This document shows positions 10,115 to 18,874 of a stretch of 64,000 nucleotides of DNA, in pieces; the stretch's first letter is position 1, and each line of letters opens with the position of its first letter. The notes under the pieces were generated by a model. That model did no database searches, was not told where the DNA came from, and saw nothing but the letters and a program-made list of their open reading frames with translations. Source of the stretch: Leptotrichia sp. oral taxon 498 (GTDB taxonomy: Bacteria; Fusobacteriota; Fusobacteriia; Fusobacteriales; Leptotrichiaceae); contig NZ_CP016753.1 of NCBI RefSeq assembly GCF_002240055.1, positions 868,001-932,000 on the forward strand, read 5' to 3'. Made by a program: the position numbers and the translations under genes.

Positions 10115-10453
10115 ATGGTACAGCAACTTTCAAGTAGAGAAAGAGCTTTTTTGAGAAAGCTGGCACACAATCTTGAGCCTGTCGTAAGAATTGGAAAAGA
10201 AGGAATAGATGAAAATGTTTTAAAAAGTATTGCTGAAGTTGTAAAAAAAAGAGAATTAATAAAAGTAAAAATCTTGCAAAATTCATCAGTAGGATTTGAT
10301 AGAGAATTAGCTGATGAAATTGCAAAAGATACAAAATCAATTTTTGTGGATAAAATTGGAAATGTTCTTATATTTTTTAAACCTAAAAATACAAAAGATG
10401 CAGTAATTACAACTGAATTTAATGAATTTAAAAAGAAAAAAAATAAAAAATAA
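10115..10453 (+). CDS. yhbY: YhbY-family CRM-domain RNA-binding protein
   Basis: A 112-residue single CRM domain that associates with pre-50S ribosomal particles in related bacteria. The typical opening LSSRERAFLRKLAH, the VRIGKEGIDENV loop carrying the GxxG-like element and the KRELIKVKIL strand are present. A strong AAAGGAG lies before ATG 10115, which is 19 bp after the rnj stop, suggesting co-transcription. Confidence 0.92.
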   Translation: MVQQLSSRERAFLRKLAHNLEPVVRIGKEGIDENVLKSIAEVVKKRELIKVKILQNSSVGFDRELADEIAKDTKSIFVDKIGNVLIFFKPKNTKDAVITTEFNEFKKKKNKK

Positions 10454-10516
10454 AAAAATTGAAAAAAGAAAAAATAGAAGTAAAGTGAAGAAAAGAAATA
10501 AGAAAAGGAAAAGAAG

Positions 10517-10978
10517 ATGAGTGCAGGAATATTATTTGGAAATAGACTTTTGGATGTTGCGGCAATATCTTGCCTTTCAGCGCAATTTTACAAAGTTTTT
10601 TTTCCTGTATTTAAGGGAAGAAAACCGCAGTGGGGAAGGTTAATTCAAACAGGTGGAATGCCGAGTTCTCATGCTTCAACGGTTGTTTCTCTCGCAACTG
10701 GCGTGTTTTTTATAAAAGGCGCTGCTTCCATAGAATTTGCTATTTCAATGGTATTTGCTGGAATTGTCCTGTACGATGCGACAGGTATCAGACGTCAAGC
10801 TGGAAAACATGCAAAAGCATTAAATACATTAATAGAAGCGATAGAACATCGAGAAGGAATAGAAATAATAAATGAGAAATTCAAGGAACTTTTGGGACAT
10901 ACTCCACGAGAAGTATTTTGGGGTACTGTTTTAGGAATAATGTTGAGTTTTTTATTCAAAAGATATATTTTGGGATAA
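10517..10978 (+). CDS. Divergent PAP2 family membrane protein (YuiD-like)
   Basis: A 153-residue membrane protein. It contains GGMPSSHAS, LYDATGIRRQAGKHA and the closing LGHTPREVFWG, the conserved blocks of the divergent PAP2 (acid phosphatase/vanadium haloperoxidase-related) family. The SSH residues and RRQAGKH match the family's likely active-site positions. The substrate is unknown; a lipid phosphate is a reasonable guess from the superfamily. Confidence 0.87.
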   Translation: MSAGILFGNRLLDVAAISCLSAQFYKVFFPVFKGRKPQWGRLIQTGGMPSSHASTVVSLATGVFFIKGAASIEFAISMVFAGIVLYDATGIRRQAGKHAKALNTLIEAIEHREGIEIINEKFKELLGHTPREVFWGTVLGIMLSFLFKRYILG

Positions 10979-10986
10979 ATTTTAAG

Positions 10987-11015
10987 TTGAAAAAATTTCT
11001 CAATTGTATTATAAT
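10987..11015 (+). promoter_or_regulatory. Promoter of thrS
   Basis: TTGAAA at 10987-10992 and TATAAT at 11010-11015 are separated by exactly 17 bases, just after the PAP2-like gene and about 45 bases before the thrS start. Confidence 0.75.
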
Positions 11016-11058
11016 GAACAATAAAAAAAAAATAAAGAATGAAGGAGCGGATGAAATA

Positions 11059-12969
11059 ATGATAGAAATGATATTACCTGATGGTAGCAAAAGACAGCTA
11101 GAAAAACCAATGACAGTAGTGGAATTTGCAAAAACGATTGGTTCTAGTTTAGGTAAAGCAACTGTAGGAGCTATGATTGATGGAACCCAAGTAGATCCTT
11201 CGTACATAATTGAAAAATCAGGAAATATACAGCTAATAACAAATACTAGCGAAGAAGGAATAGAAATAATTAGACACAGTGCGGCTCACATAATGGCTCA
11301 AGCTGTGCAAAGATTATTTCCAAATACAAAAGTTACAATAGGGCCTGTTGTGGAAAATGGATTTTTCTATGACTTTGATCCTGAAAGACCTTTTACTGAA
11401 GAAGATTTAACAAAAATCGAAGAAGAAATGAAAAAAATAGTAAAAGAAAATTATCCTTTTGAAAGAAGTGAAATGAGTGCCGAAGAAGCTAAAAAATTCT
11501 TTGCTGAAAAAGGTGAAACTTATAAAGTTGAAATAATTGATGACTTGGGAGTTGATAAAGTCAGTATTTATAAACAGGGAGAATTTGTGGATTTATGCCG
11601 TGGAACACATGTTCCATCAACTGGATATTTAAAAGCATTTAAATTAATGTCAACTGCTGGAGCTTATTGGCGTGGAGATTCAAATAATAAAATGCTTCAA
11701 AGAATTTATGGAGTAGCTTTTGCGACTAAAAAAGAGCTGGATGACTATTTGACAATGATGGAAGAAGCTGAAAGAAGAGATCACAGAAAATTAGGAAAAC
11801 AGCTTAACTTATTTTTCTTGGATGAACATGGACCAGGTTTCCCATTCTTTATGCCAAAAGGTGTGGAAATTTTTAACAAACTTCAAGAAATGTGGAGAGT
11901 TGAACATAAAAAAAGAGGTTATCAGGAAATAAAAACTCCAATTATGCTGGATAGAGAACTTTGGGAAATTTCTGGACACTGGTTTAATTACAGAGAAAAT
12001 ATGTATACATCGACAATTGATGAAAAAATTTATGCAATTAAACCAATGAACTGTCCAGGTTCAATAATAGCATATAAAAATAACTTGCATTCATACAAAG
12101 ATTTACCATTAAAATATGGAGAAATGGGACTTGTTCACAGACACGAATTTAGTGGAGCTTTGCACGGACTTATGAGAGTTAGAGCATTTACACAAGATGA
12201 TGCGCATGTTTTTTGTACAAAAGAGCAAATTGAAGAACAAATTATTGAAATTATTGATTTATACGATAAATTCTATACTTTATTCGGATTTGAATATCAT
12301 ATTGAATTATCAACAAAACCAGATAAAGCAATCGGTTCAGATGAAATTTGGGAAATGGCTGAAGCTAATTTAAAATCAGCTTTGGAACACAAAGGGATTG
12401 ATTATAAATTAAATCCTGGAGATGGAGCGTTTTACGGTCCAAAAATTGACTTTAAGATGAAAGATTCAATTGGAAGAATTTGGCAATGTGGAACAATCCA
12501 ATTAGATTTCAACTTACCACAAAGATTTGAAATGAGCTATATCGGAGCAGACGGAGAAAAACATGAACCAGTAATGATTCACCGTGCAATGTACGGAAGT
12601 TTAGAAAGATTCCTTGGAATTTTGATTGAACATTATGCAGGAGCTTTCCCAACTTGGTTAGCGCCAGTACAAGCAAGAATTTTAACAATTTCTGATGAAC
12701 AAGTGCCTTTTGCAAAAGAATTATTTACAAAATTTCAAAATGCAGGAATTAGAGTTGAACTTGACACAAGAGCGGAAAAAATTGGATATAAAATTAGGGA
12801 AGCAAATGGAGATCAAAAAATACCAGTTCAGTTGATTATTGGTAAAAATGAAGTTGCGAATAATGAAGTGAATGTTAGAAGATTTGGTTCACAAGAAAGC
12901 AAAAATGTTTCAGTTGATGAAATTGTTAATATTTTGTTGGAAGAATCAAAAGTTCCGTTTAAAAAATAA
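11059..12969 (+). CDS. thrS: Threonyl-tRNA synthetase
   Basis: Charges tRNA-Thr with threonine. The 636-residue protein has an N-terminal TGS domain, an editing domain with HSAAHIMAQA, the catalytic class II core with MNCPGS (zinc cysteine), RVRAFTQDDAH and HRAMYGSLERF, and an anticodon-binding domain. ATG 11059 has AGGAG about 10 bases upstream; an open frame to 10918 runs through the upstream gene and the promoter and is rejected as start. No T-box motif is seen in its short leader. Confidence 0.97.
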   Translation: MIEMILPDGSKRQLEKPMTVVEFAKTIGSSLGKATVGAMIDGTQVDPSYIIEKSGNIQLITNTSEEGIEIIRHSAAHIMAQAVQRLFPNTKVTIGPVVENGFFYDFDPERPFTEEDLTKIEEEMKKIVKENYPFERSEMSAEEAKKFFAEKGETYKVEIIDDLGVDKVSIYKQGEFVDLCRGTHVPSTGYLKAFKLMSTAGAYWRGDSNNKMLQRIYGVAFATKKELDDYLTMMEEAERRDHRKLGKQLNLFFLDEHGPGFPFFMPKGVEIFNKLQEMWRVEHKKRGYQEIKTPIMLDRELWEISGHWFNYRENMYTSTIDEKIYAIKPMNCPGSIIAYKNNLHSYKDLPLKYGEMGLVHRHEFSGALHGLMRVRAFTQDDAHVFCTKEQIEEQIIEIIDLYDKFYTLFGFEYHIELSTKPDKAIGSDEIWEMAEANLKSALEHKGIDYKLNPGDGAFYGPKIDFKMKDSIGRIWQCGTIQLDFNLPQRFEMSYIGADGEKHEPVMIHRAMYGSLERFLGILIEHYAGAFPTWLAPVQARILTISDEQVPFAKELFTKFQNAGIRVELDTRAEKIGYKIREANGDQKIPVQLIIGKNEVANNEVNVRRFGSQESKNVSVDEIVNILLEESKVPFKK

Positions 12970-13024
12970 TTTTATGTAAAAAATTATTAAAGTTACTAAA
13001 TAAATAAAAATAGAGGTGATTTTT

Positions 13025-13786
13025 ATGAGTAATTATTATGATGAAAATAACGATTTTTTGGAACAGGAGTACAAAAATGAAGAAAAAAATCCACGACTTG
13101 CAACTTATGAAGATTTAAACAGGTTAGTTGCTTCAAAGGTTCGTGGAAGTGTGTTTTGGATGGTTTTTGGATTGGTATTATCTGGAATCGCAGGTTTTTT
13201 TGTAATGAATGCAGCTTATGTTGGGATATTTTCGTACGAGGTATTTGCAGCTTTAGTAAAAATATCAGTAATATTGGAACTGGTAACAGTTTTAGCGTTC
13301 ACGTTTTTAATTTACAAAGTGTCGTCAAGAGTTCTAAAATTGATGTTTATTGTGTATTCGATACTTACGGGAATAAGTTTTTCAGTCCTTTTTGCAACTG
13401 ATTTAAATATTGTAATTACAGCATTTTCTGTAACTGCACTATTATTTTTGATTTTGGGGATTTACGGCTATGTCACAAATGAAGATTTGACAAAATTTGG
13501 AAGCATTGCAACTGTAGGACTTATTACAATTATTTTGGCAAGTATAGTAAATATATTTTTACAAAGTGACGGTGTAGTCTGGTTTATGACAATTCTTGGA
13601 ATAATCATATTTGTTATTTTTATCGCTGTTGACATAAATAGAATAAAAAATAATATAATTGCTCATGCTGTGCAAGGAGATACAGAAATTCTTAATAAAA
13701 TCGAAATTATGGGAGCATTAAATTTATATTTAGACTTTATAAATTTGTTCTTGTATATTTTAAGAATATTGGGAAGAAGAAAATAA
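13025..13786 (+). CDS. Bax inhibitor-1/YccA family membrane protein
   Basis: A 253-residue protein with seven predicted membrane segments after a charged N-terminus of about 40 residues. The VYSILTGISFSVLF segment and the AVDINRIKNN loop near the C-terminus fit the BI-1/YccA family, some members of which are pH-sensitive calcium leak channels. GAGGTG precedes ATG 13025; the frame start at 13016 overlaps that site. A terminator follows, then a decayed paralogue. Confidence 0.85.
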   Translation: MSNYYDENNDFLEQEYKNEEKNPRLATYEDLNRLVASKVRGSVFWMVFGLVLSGIAGFFVMNAAYVGIFSYEVFAALVKISVILELVTVLAFTFLIYKVSSRVLKLMFIVYSILTGISFSVLFATDLNIVITAFSVTALLFLILGIYGYVTNEDLTKFGSIATVGLITIILASIVNIFLQSDGVVWFMTILGIIIFVIFIAVDINRIKNNIIAHAVQGDTEILNKIEIMGALNLYLDFINLFLYILRILGRRK

Positions 13787-13815
13787 ATTATATTAAAAAT
13801 ATTTATGTGAAAAAT

Positions 13816-13861
13816 GCTTTAAAGTCGGAGTTTTTCTGATTTTAAAGCAATTTTAATTTTT
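13816..13861 (+). terminator. Terminator between the BI-1 gene and its paralogue
   Basis: GCTTTAAA at 13816-13823 pairs exactly with TTTAAAGC at 13841-13848, with further pairing inside, followed by a T-rich tail. Confidence 0.75.
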
Positions 13862-13879
13862 TAGGAAAGTGGGAAAATC

Positions 13880-14463
13880 TTGCAAGATAACAAATTAAAT
13901 AATGATACGGAAAAATTCATTAACGATGAAATTATAAACAGTAAAATTTGGGTGTTTTGCGGCATATTGATTTCAGTTTTGTTGTCGCAGATGTTAAATT
14001 TACAGGCTGAAATGTATAAAATTATGTATATTTTTAAAATGAAGCAAGTTTTGGATAAAATATCGTTTTTATTTATTGGAATAATTGTTTTAGAAATTTT
14101 TTTGACATTTTTTTTATATAAAATTATAATTAACAAAAGCAAAAAAATTATAAAATCAAGTTTTGTAATTTATTCACTTTTGACAGGTTTAAATTTGTCA
14201 ATTTTTTCTTCGGTAATAAAAGTTTTGTTTCAGAAAAATATTGGAATTTTATCTGTAATATTGCTAATAATATCGTTATTTCTAGCGATAATTTTAATAA
14301 TTTTTGATTCAAAAAAATAAAAAAAATGATAAAAATAAAAGTTTTAGAAAATAATGAAACTGAATTTTTGGAAAAAATAAGATTTTATGTGGCGGCAGTT
14401 TTATATACGGATATTGTAAAAATACTGATTTTGCTTATAATAAGCACGATAATTTTAATATAA
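13880..14463 (+). pseudogene. Frameshifted BI-1-family paralogue
   Basis: Two reading frames, 13880-14320 (146 aa, TTG start after AGGAAAGTGGG) and 14326-14463 (45 aa), together resemble the intact BI-1 protein just upstream. The first contains VIYSLLTGLNLSIF, matching VYSILTGISFSVLF, and ends at DSKK-stop. The second contains NETEFLEKIRF, matching GDTEILNKIEI. Adding one A to the A7 run at 14311-14317 joins them as DSKKIKKMIKIKVLENNETE, which lines up with DINRIKNNIIAHAVQGDTE in the paralogue. It also lacks about 50 residues of the middle. A sequencing error or transcriptional slippage is possible. Confidence 0.75.
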
Positions 14464-14486
14464 ATTTGAAAGGAAAATAAAAATAG

Positions 14487-14882
14487 ATGAAAAGAAAAAT
14501 AGAATGTGTGGAAGAGTTTCACAGAATTTATAAACTTGGAAATTCTAAAAAGCCGATTGGAAAATTAAAGGATGGATTGGAAAAATTGAGGTTTGACTTG
14601 ATGGCTGAAGAAAATGGAGAATATTTGGAAGCGGCTAAAAAAGGGAATGTTGTAGAAGTGGCAGACGCACTTGGAGATATGCTCTATATTCTTTGTGGAA
14701 CAATTATTGAGCATGGAATGCAAAATGTGATTGATGATGTTTTTGAAGAAATCCACAGAAGCAACCTTAGCAAATTGGATGAAAATGGAGATCCGATTTA
14801 TCGGGAAGATGGGAAAGTTATAAAAGGACCGAATTATTTTCCGCCAAATTTAAAGAAATTTTTTGAAAAAAATGATAAGTAG
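14487..14882 (+). CDS. MazG-like nucleoside triphosphate pyrophosphohydrolase
   Basis: A 131-residue all-alpha NTP pyrophosphatase. The metal-binding acidic pattern is visible as AEENGEY followed by EVADALGDMLYIL, the EExxE / ExxD arrangement of MazG/PRA-PH enzymes. The C-terminal tail (DPIYREDGKVIKGPNYFPP) resembles that of stand-alone phage-type and bacterial homologues. The substrate is not predictable; housecleaning of odd nucleotides is the usual role. Confidence 0.82.
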   Translation: MKRKIECVEEFHRIYKLGNSKKPIGKLKDGLEKLRFDLMAEENGEYLEAAKKGNVVEVADALGDMLYILCGTIIEHGMQNVIDDVFEEIHRSNLSKLDENGDPIYREDGKVIKGPNYFPPNLKKFFEKNDK

Positions 14883-14926
14883 TTTTTGAAATAAAAAAAT
14901 TTATTCTGTCTAAATAGTGAAAATAC

Positions 14927-14955
14927 TTGTAAAAATTTGAGAAATATGATAAAAT
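14927..14955 (+). promoter_or_regulatory. Promoter of rpmB
   Basis: TTGTAA at 14927-14932 and TAAAAT at 14950-14955 with 17 bases between. This leaves a leader of about 110 bases containing two small hairpins before rpmB. Confidence 0.55.
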
Positions 14956-15072
14956 ATAAACCGATATGTGAAGAATTTTAACTAAAAAAATTAGTTAATT
15001 AAAAGTTATAAATAGTGAAAGCTATATTCAAAATTAAGAAAGGAGCTACTAATTTTAGTAGGGTGAAAAACA

Positions 15073-15336
15073 ATGAGAAGATGTGAAGTTTTTGGAAAAG
15101 AAGTTAGCCACGGAAATAGAGTAAGTCACTCTCATAAAGCTACAAAAAGAATATGGAAACCAAATTTACAAACAATGCTTTTAAATATTAATGGAAGTGA
15201 AATAAGAGTAAAAGTTTGTACAAAAGCTATGAAAACATTGAAAGGAAAAAATGTTGATCAAGTTAAAAAAATATTATTAAAAAATATTAAAACATTAAGT
15301 CCTAAAATTCAAAAAGCATTATTTTCAGTAAAGTAA
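15073..15336 (+). CDS. rpmB: 50S ribosomal protein L28
   Basis: An 87-residue L28 with the family start MRRCEVFGKEVSHGNRVSH and the KRIWKPNLQ motif. Only one cysteine of the zinc-type CxxC remains at the N-terminus, so it is probably a zinc-independent type. The start has an unusual arrangement: AAAGGAG at about 15042-15048, a small hairpin, then GGGTG 8 bases before ATG. The stop codon lies inside the terminator stem. Confidence 0.95.
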   Translation: MRRCEVFGKEVSHGNRVSHSHKATKRIWKPNLQTMLLNINGSEIRVKVCTKAMKTLKGKNVDQVKKILLKNIKTLSPKIQKALFSVK

Positions 15337-15360
15337 GTTATTAATAACTTACTTTTTTTT
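15331..15360 (+). terminator. rpmB terminator overlapping the stop codon
   Basis: A perfect 12-bp inverted repeat, AAGTAAGTTATT at 15331-15342 and its complement at 15343-15354, is followed by a T-run. The rpmB stop codon at 15334-15336 is part of the 5' arm. Confidence 0.85.
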
Positions 15361-15407
15361 GAAAATTTTAAATTATTTTGAAAAAATAAAAAAAATGAAA
15401 AAAAGTG

Positions 15408-15436
15408 TTGACATCTAAAAGTATATATGATATAAT
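15408..15436 (+). promoter_or_regulatory. Promoter of tRNA cluster 1
   Basis: TTGACA at 15408-15413 and TATAAT at 15431-15436 with a 17-base spacer, preceded by an A-rich block ending AAAAGTG that recurs at the other tRNA promoters. Confidence 0.85.
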
Positions 15437-15478
15437 CTCTCTTGTCTGTGAGATATTAAGATTTTATAGATACGATGT

Positions 15479-15553
15479 GCGGTCTTCGTCTAGTGGTCAG
15501 GACTCCAGGTTTTCATCCTGGCAACAGGGGTTCGACTCCCCTAGACCGTACCA
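15479..15553 (+). tRNA. tRNA-Glu (TTC)
   Basis: Acceptor GCGGTCT/AGACCGT, anticodon loop with TTC between CCAGG and CCTGG, encoded CCA. First of five in the cluster. It differs from the copy at 35236 by one base in the D-arm. Confidence 0.96.
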
Positions 15554-15565
15554 AGTATTAATTAT

Positions 15566-15641
15566 GGTCGCATAGCTCAGTTGGGAGAGCACCTGCCTTA
15601 CAAGCAGGGGGTCATTGGTTCGAGCCCAATTGTGACCACCA
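15566..15641 (+). tRNA. tRNA-Val (TAC)
   Basis: Acceptor GGTCGCA/TGTGACC, anticodon TAC in a CCTGC/GCAGG stem, encoded CCA. Confidence 0.96.
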
Positions 15642-15646
15642 TTTAT

Positions 15647-15723
15647 GGAGGTGTAGCTCAGTTGGTTAGAGTGCTTGCCTGTCACGCAAGATGTCGCGAG
15701 TTCGAGTCTCGTCACTTCCGCCA
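15647..15723 (+). tRNA. tRNA-Asp (GTC)
   Basis: Acceptor GGAGGTG/CACTTCC, anticodon GTC in a CTTGC/GCAAG stem, encoded CCA. Confidence 0.96.
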
Positions 15724-15735
15724 TAAAATTTGATT

Positions 15736-15811
<76 letters not shown>

Positions 15812-15831
15812 TAAAAAATTAATAATGTTGT

Positions 15832-15916
15832 GGAGAGGTTCCCGAGTGGCCAAAGGGATCAGACTGTAAATCTGCCGGCTCAGCCTTCGAAGGTTCGAAT
15901 CCTTCTCTCTCCACCA
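15832..15916 (+). tRNA. tRNA-Tyr (GTA)
   Basis: Acceptor GGAGAGG/TCTCTCC, anticodon GTA, and the long variable arm of a class II tRNA, with encoded CCA. Confidence 0.95.
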
Positions 15917-15978
15917 TTTTTTTTTATAAAAATTTTAATATGAAAAATCATATAATTTCATAGGAGGAAATATTAATT

Positions 15979-16338
15979 ATGGTTAGAAAAATAAAAGGAG
16001 CAGGAAATAAATCAGGAGGAAGCCAACAAGATATTATAAAACAAGCTCAAGTGATGCAACAAGAAATGTTAAAAATTCAAGAAGGATTAAAAGATAAATT
16101 TGTAGAAAGTTCTGTAGCTGGTGGTGGAATCACTGTTAAAGCCAATGGTCAAAAAAAAATAGTTGATTTATCAATTTCTTTAGATGTTTTAAAGGATGCT
16201 GTTGAGGAAAATGATTCAACAATAGTTTCAGATTTAATTATAAATGCAGTAAACGAAATTTTAGATAAAGCTGAAGAAATGGCTGAAAAGGAAATGGAAG
16301 TTGTTACAGGTGGTGTAAGCATTCCAGGATTATTTTAA
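15979..16338 (+). CDS. YbaB/EbfC family nucleoid-associated protein
   Basis: A 119-residue small DNA-binding protein. The central block GGGITVKANGQKKIVDLSIS and the long C-terminal helix with the closing GGVSIPGLF are diagnostic of YbaB/EbfC. A strong AGGAGG precedes ATG 15979. It sits between two tRNA clusters rather than beside dnaX-recR, its usual neighbours. Confidence 0.92.
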   Translation: MVRKIKGAGNKSGGSQQDIIKQAQVMQQEMLKIQEGLKDKFVESSVAGGGITVKANGQKKIVDLSISLDVLKDAVEENDSTIVSDLIINAVNEILDKAEEMAEKEMEVVTGGVSIPGLF

Positions 16339-16380
16339 TAAAAATTTAGATTTTTTGTAGTTTTCATGCCATATAAGAAT

Positions 16381-16408
16381 AAACCAGAACGAAACTTCTG
16401 GTTTTTTT
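16381..16408 (+). terminator. Terminator of the ybaB unit
   Basis: AAACCAGAA pairs with TTCTGGTTT across CGAAAC, followed by T7. Confidence 0.88.
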
Positions 16409-16428
16409 ATAAAAAAATAAAAAAATAT

Positions 16429-16457
16429 TTGACAAATTATATAAAATATGATAACAT
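16429..16457 (+). promoter_or_regulatory. Promoter of tRNA cluster 2
   Basis: TTGACA at 16429-16434 and TAACAT at 16452-16457, 17-base spacer, 16 bases before the first tRNA. Confidence 0.75.
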
Positions 16458-16473
16458 ACTTTATGTAACGTGT

Positions 16474-16559
16474 GGGTGGATGTCCGAACGGTAAGGGACC
16501 GGTCTTGAAAACCGGCGAAATCGCAAGATGTCTGGGTTCGAATCCCAGTTCACCCGCCA
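16474..16559 (+). tRNA. tRNA-Ser (TGA)
   Basis: Acceptor GGGTGGA/TTCACCC, anticodon TGA in CCGGT/ACCGG, long variable arm, encoded CCA. It lacks one C in the D-loop compared with the copy at 35381. Confidence 0.95.
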
Positions 16560-16573
16560 TTAAATATAATTTT

Positions 16574-16668
16574 GGAGAAGTGGCAGAGATGGCCGAATGC
16601 GCTCCCCTGCTAAGGGAGTATCCGGGCTAAAACTTGGATCGAGGGTTCGAATCCCTCCTTCTCCGCCA
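16574..16668 (+). tRNA. tRNA-Ser (GCT)
   Basis: Acceptor GGAGAAG/CTTCTCC, anticodon GCT in CTCCC/GGGAG, long variable arm, encoded CCA. Confidence 0.95.
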
Positions 16669-16691
16669 TTTTTTTATAAGAAGGTTTTTTT

Positions 16692-16768
<77 letters not shown>

Positions 16769-16803
16769 TAGTTTATTAAATAAAAAAAATATTAGACATT
16801 GAA

Positions 16804-16834
16804 AATCAATAAATAGTTTTTATTGGTTTTTTTA
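16804..16834 (+). terminator. Terminator after tRNA cluster 2
   Basis: AATCAATAAA pairs with TTTATTGGTT (one G-U pair), followed by a T-rich tail. Confidence 0.7.
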
Positions 16835-16860
16835 TTTTAAAAAAAATTTAAGGAGAATGA

Positions 16861-18069
16861 ATGGAAGAAAATAAAGAATTAGAAAAGAAAAAAAATATCA
16901 ATAAAATGATAATAATGATGTTTTTGTGTGTAATTGTCTATAATTTTGGACATCCTGGAACTCCAGCACTAATTGAAATGAGAGGATGGGAAAAAAGTGT
17001 GTCAGGAGAACTTTTGGCATTTATGAGTGTGGCTATGTTTATTTCGTCGCCATATTTGGGAGCTATTGCAGATCATATTGGAATGAAAAAGTTATTTATC
17101 TTTATGCCGTTTATCTATGGGACTTCTCAGTTATTTTTTGGATTTGTTCCCCAATTGCCTTTGGTGTTTATCGCAAGAGTTGTTTCAGGATTCGCATCTG
17201 GTGGGACTTATGCGATTGCTTTTGGGTATGTGAGTCAACTGTCGAAAAGTGGCGAGAAAGCTAAAAATATTGCCAAAGTCAGTTCGGCTACTGTAATAGG
17301 TGGCGCAATTGGTCAGAAAATTGGAGGAATGGTCGCTGATATTGACCCAAGATATTCTTTTGTACTGCAGTTTATATGTGGAAGCATCGTTTCCATTATT
17401 ATATTATTTCTTATGAAAGAAATAATTTGCAGAAAAGATAAAACTGAAAAGCTTGATCCAAAAAAATTAAATCCATTTGCAACTTTTAAATATATAAAAG
17501 ATTTGGATAATTATTCAAGATATTTTTGTCTTATAATTTTATTATCTGGAATAGGAATTTATTCATATGCCAATGCGCTTAACTATTTTTTGCGGTTTAA
17601 TGAAAAAGTTTCCTCAAATACAATAGGAACTTTTGTGATGTTTTCTTCACTTACCGCTTTTTTTGGAACGGCATTTTTGCTGGAAAAATTGGTTTCAAAA
17701 TTTAAAGAAAAAAATATTTATAAATTTATGATTTTGATTGGAATAATTTTTATGGCAGTAATTTTGTTTGAAGTGAAATTGGATGTGATTCCGTATGTTA
17801 TAATGGCAATTTATACGATGTCTTACGAAATGGTGAGATCACTTGGAAATACAATTATTGCTAAAAGATATAAAGAAAATCAAGGAAAAATTTTAGGAGT
17901 GGCGTCCGCTGTTGGCTCGCTTGGAAATGCGATTGGCTCCCTTTTATCAGGACACCTTTTGAAAATGAGTGAATTTTTGCCTTTTATTACAAATATTGCT
18001 GTAATGGGAATTGTATTTTTACTTATTTTATTTAATAAATTTGATAAAGAAAAAATAGAAAAAAACTAA
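16861..18069 (+). CDS. Major facilitator superfamily transporter
   Basis: A 402-residue protein with about 12 hydrophobic segments. Between the second and third helices is GAIADHIGMKKLF, the MFS loop A motif, and the first half ends in a long charged loop (KDKTEKLDPKKLNP) as in MFS permeases. The substrate is not predictable; drug efflux is the usual annotation for such single-gene MFS members. AAGGAG precedes the ATG. Confidence 0.85.
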   Translation: MEENKELEKKKNINKMIIMMFLCVIVYNFGHPGTPALIEMRGWEKSVSGELLAFMSVAMFISSPYLGAIADHIGMKKLFIFMPFIYGTSQLFFGFVPQLPLVFIARVVSGFASGGTYAIAFGYVSQLSKSGEKAKNIAKVSSATVIGGAIGQKIGGMVADIDPRYSFVLQFICGSIVSIIILFLMKEIICRKDKTEKLDPKKLNPFATFKYIKDLDNYSRYFCLIILLSGIGIYSYANALNYFLRFNEKVSSNTIGTFVMFSSLTAFFGTAFLLEKLVSKFKEKNIYKFMILIGIIFMAVILFEVKLDVIPYVIMAIYTMSYEMVRSLGNTIIAKRYKENQGKILGVASAVGSLGNAIGSLLSGHLLKMSEFLPFITNIAVMGIVFLLILFNKFDKEKIEKN

Positions 18070-18119
18070 AATTTATGATAAAATTAAAAAAATTGTAAAA
18101 AAATAGAGAAAGGAAATTT

Positions 18120-18806
18120 ATGTATAATTTTAGTTATTTCAGTCCAATTCATATAGAAACATTTATTGTTTCAGCATTATTCTGCACTTTGCTGCTTTTT
18201 GTTCCAAAAATTTTTAAAAGACTTGATTTGAAAAAATATTCACTTTTTTTGGGGTATTTTTTGCTATTTTTTAAAGTTGTTGATTCTGTCTATCGGGTAA
18301 TTTATCAAAAAGAGCCAATCTATAATGTGATGCTTGTTCATCTTTGCAACTTTGTGGCAATCTTTGCTGCTTTTTATCTAATTTTTAGGACAAAATATTT
18401 GTATAATGTCGTCTATTATCTATCTTTCGGTCCTATTTTAGCGCTAATTCTACCAGGAATCACGAATTATTTTAACAATTACTATGTCTATATTTTTATG
18501 ATAATGCACGCTTTGATTGTTTTTACAGTTGTATTTGGAGCAAAATATTTAGATGGAGAACCTACGAAAAAAGGGCTTTTTCAATCTATAGTAACTTTAC
18601 TTATAATATTTTTGTATGCCGCATTTTATAATTTTTTATTTAAAGATATAAATGCAATGTTCTTGCGAGAATATATTGAACCTAGAATATTTGGATTTAT
18701 AAAGCCATTTTGGATATATAGGATTGTTTTAATAATTGGAATGGTATTATTAGAAGTTTTGCTTTATTTTCTTTCAAAAATAAAAGCAAAAAATGAATTC
18801 GATTAG
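18120..18806 (+). CDS. YwaF/TIGR02206-type integral membrane protein
   Basis: A 228-residue protein with about seven membrane helices. The LVHLCNFVAIFAAFYLI stretch and FGPILALILPGITNYF fit the YwaF (TIGR02206) family, whose members carry a conserved LxLCN-like motif. The function is unknown. The neighbour upstream is an MFS transporter 50 bp away. Confidence 0.72.
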   Translation: MYNFSYFSPIHIETFIVSALFCTLLLFVPKIFKRLDLKKYSLFLGYFLLFFKVVDSVYRVIYQKEPIYNVMLVHLCNFVAIFAAFYLIFRTKYLYNVVYYLSFGPILALILPGITNYFNNYYVYIFMIMHALIVFTVVFGAKYLDGEPTKKGLFQSIVTLLIIFLYAAFYNFLFKDINAMFLREYIEPRIFGFIKPFWIYRIVLIIGMVLLEVLLYFLSKIKAKNEFD

Positions 18807-18814
18807 ATTAAAAA

Positions 18815-18857
18815 AGCACAATTTATCCCGTATTAAAAAAGGGGGGATTATTGTGCT
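18815..18857 (-). terminator. spoVG terminator
   Basis: AGCACAAT/ATTGTGCT arms with an inner TCCC/GGGGA pairing. The T-run follows on the minus strand, so it serves the spoVG transcript and may also stop the convergent membrane-protein transcript. Confidence 0.8.
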
Positions 18858-18874
18858 AGTTCGTAAAAAAAAAA

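Noticed and set aside
10918-11058. Longer threonyl-tRNA synthetase from 10918
   Set aside because: The extension overlaps the previous gene and the thrS promoter, has no family similarity, and ATG 11059 has its own ribosome-binding site.
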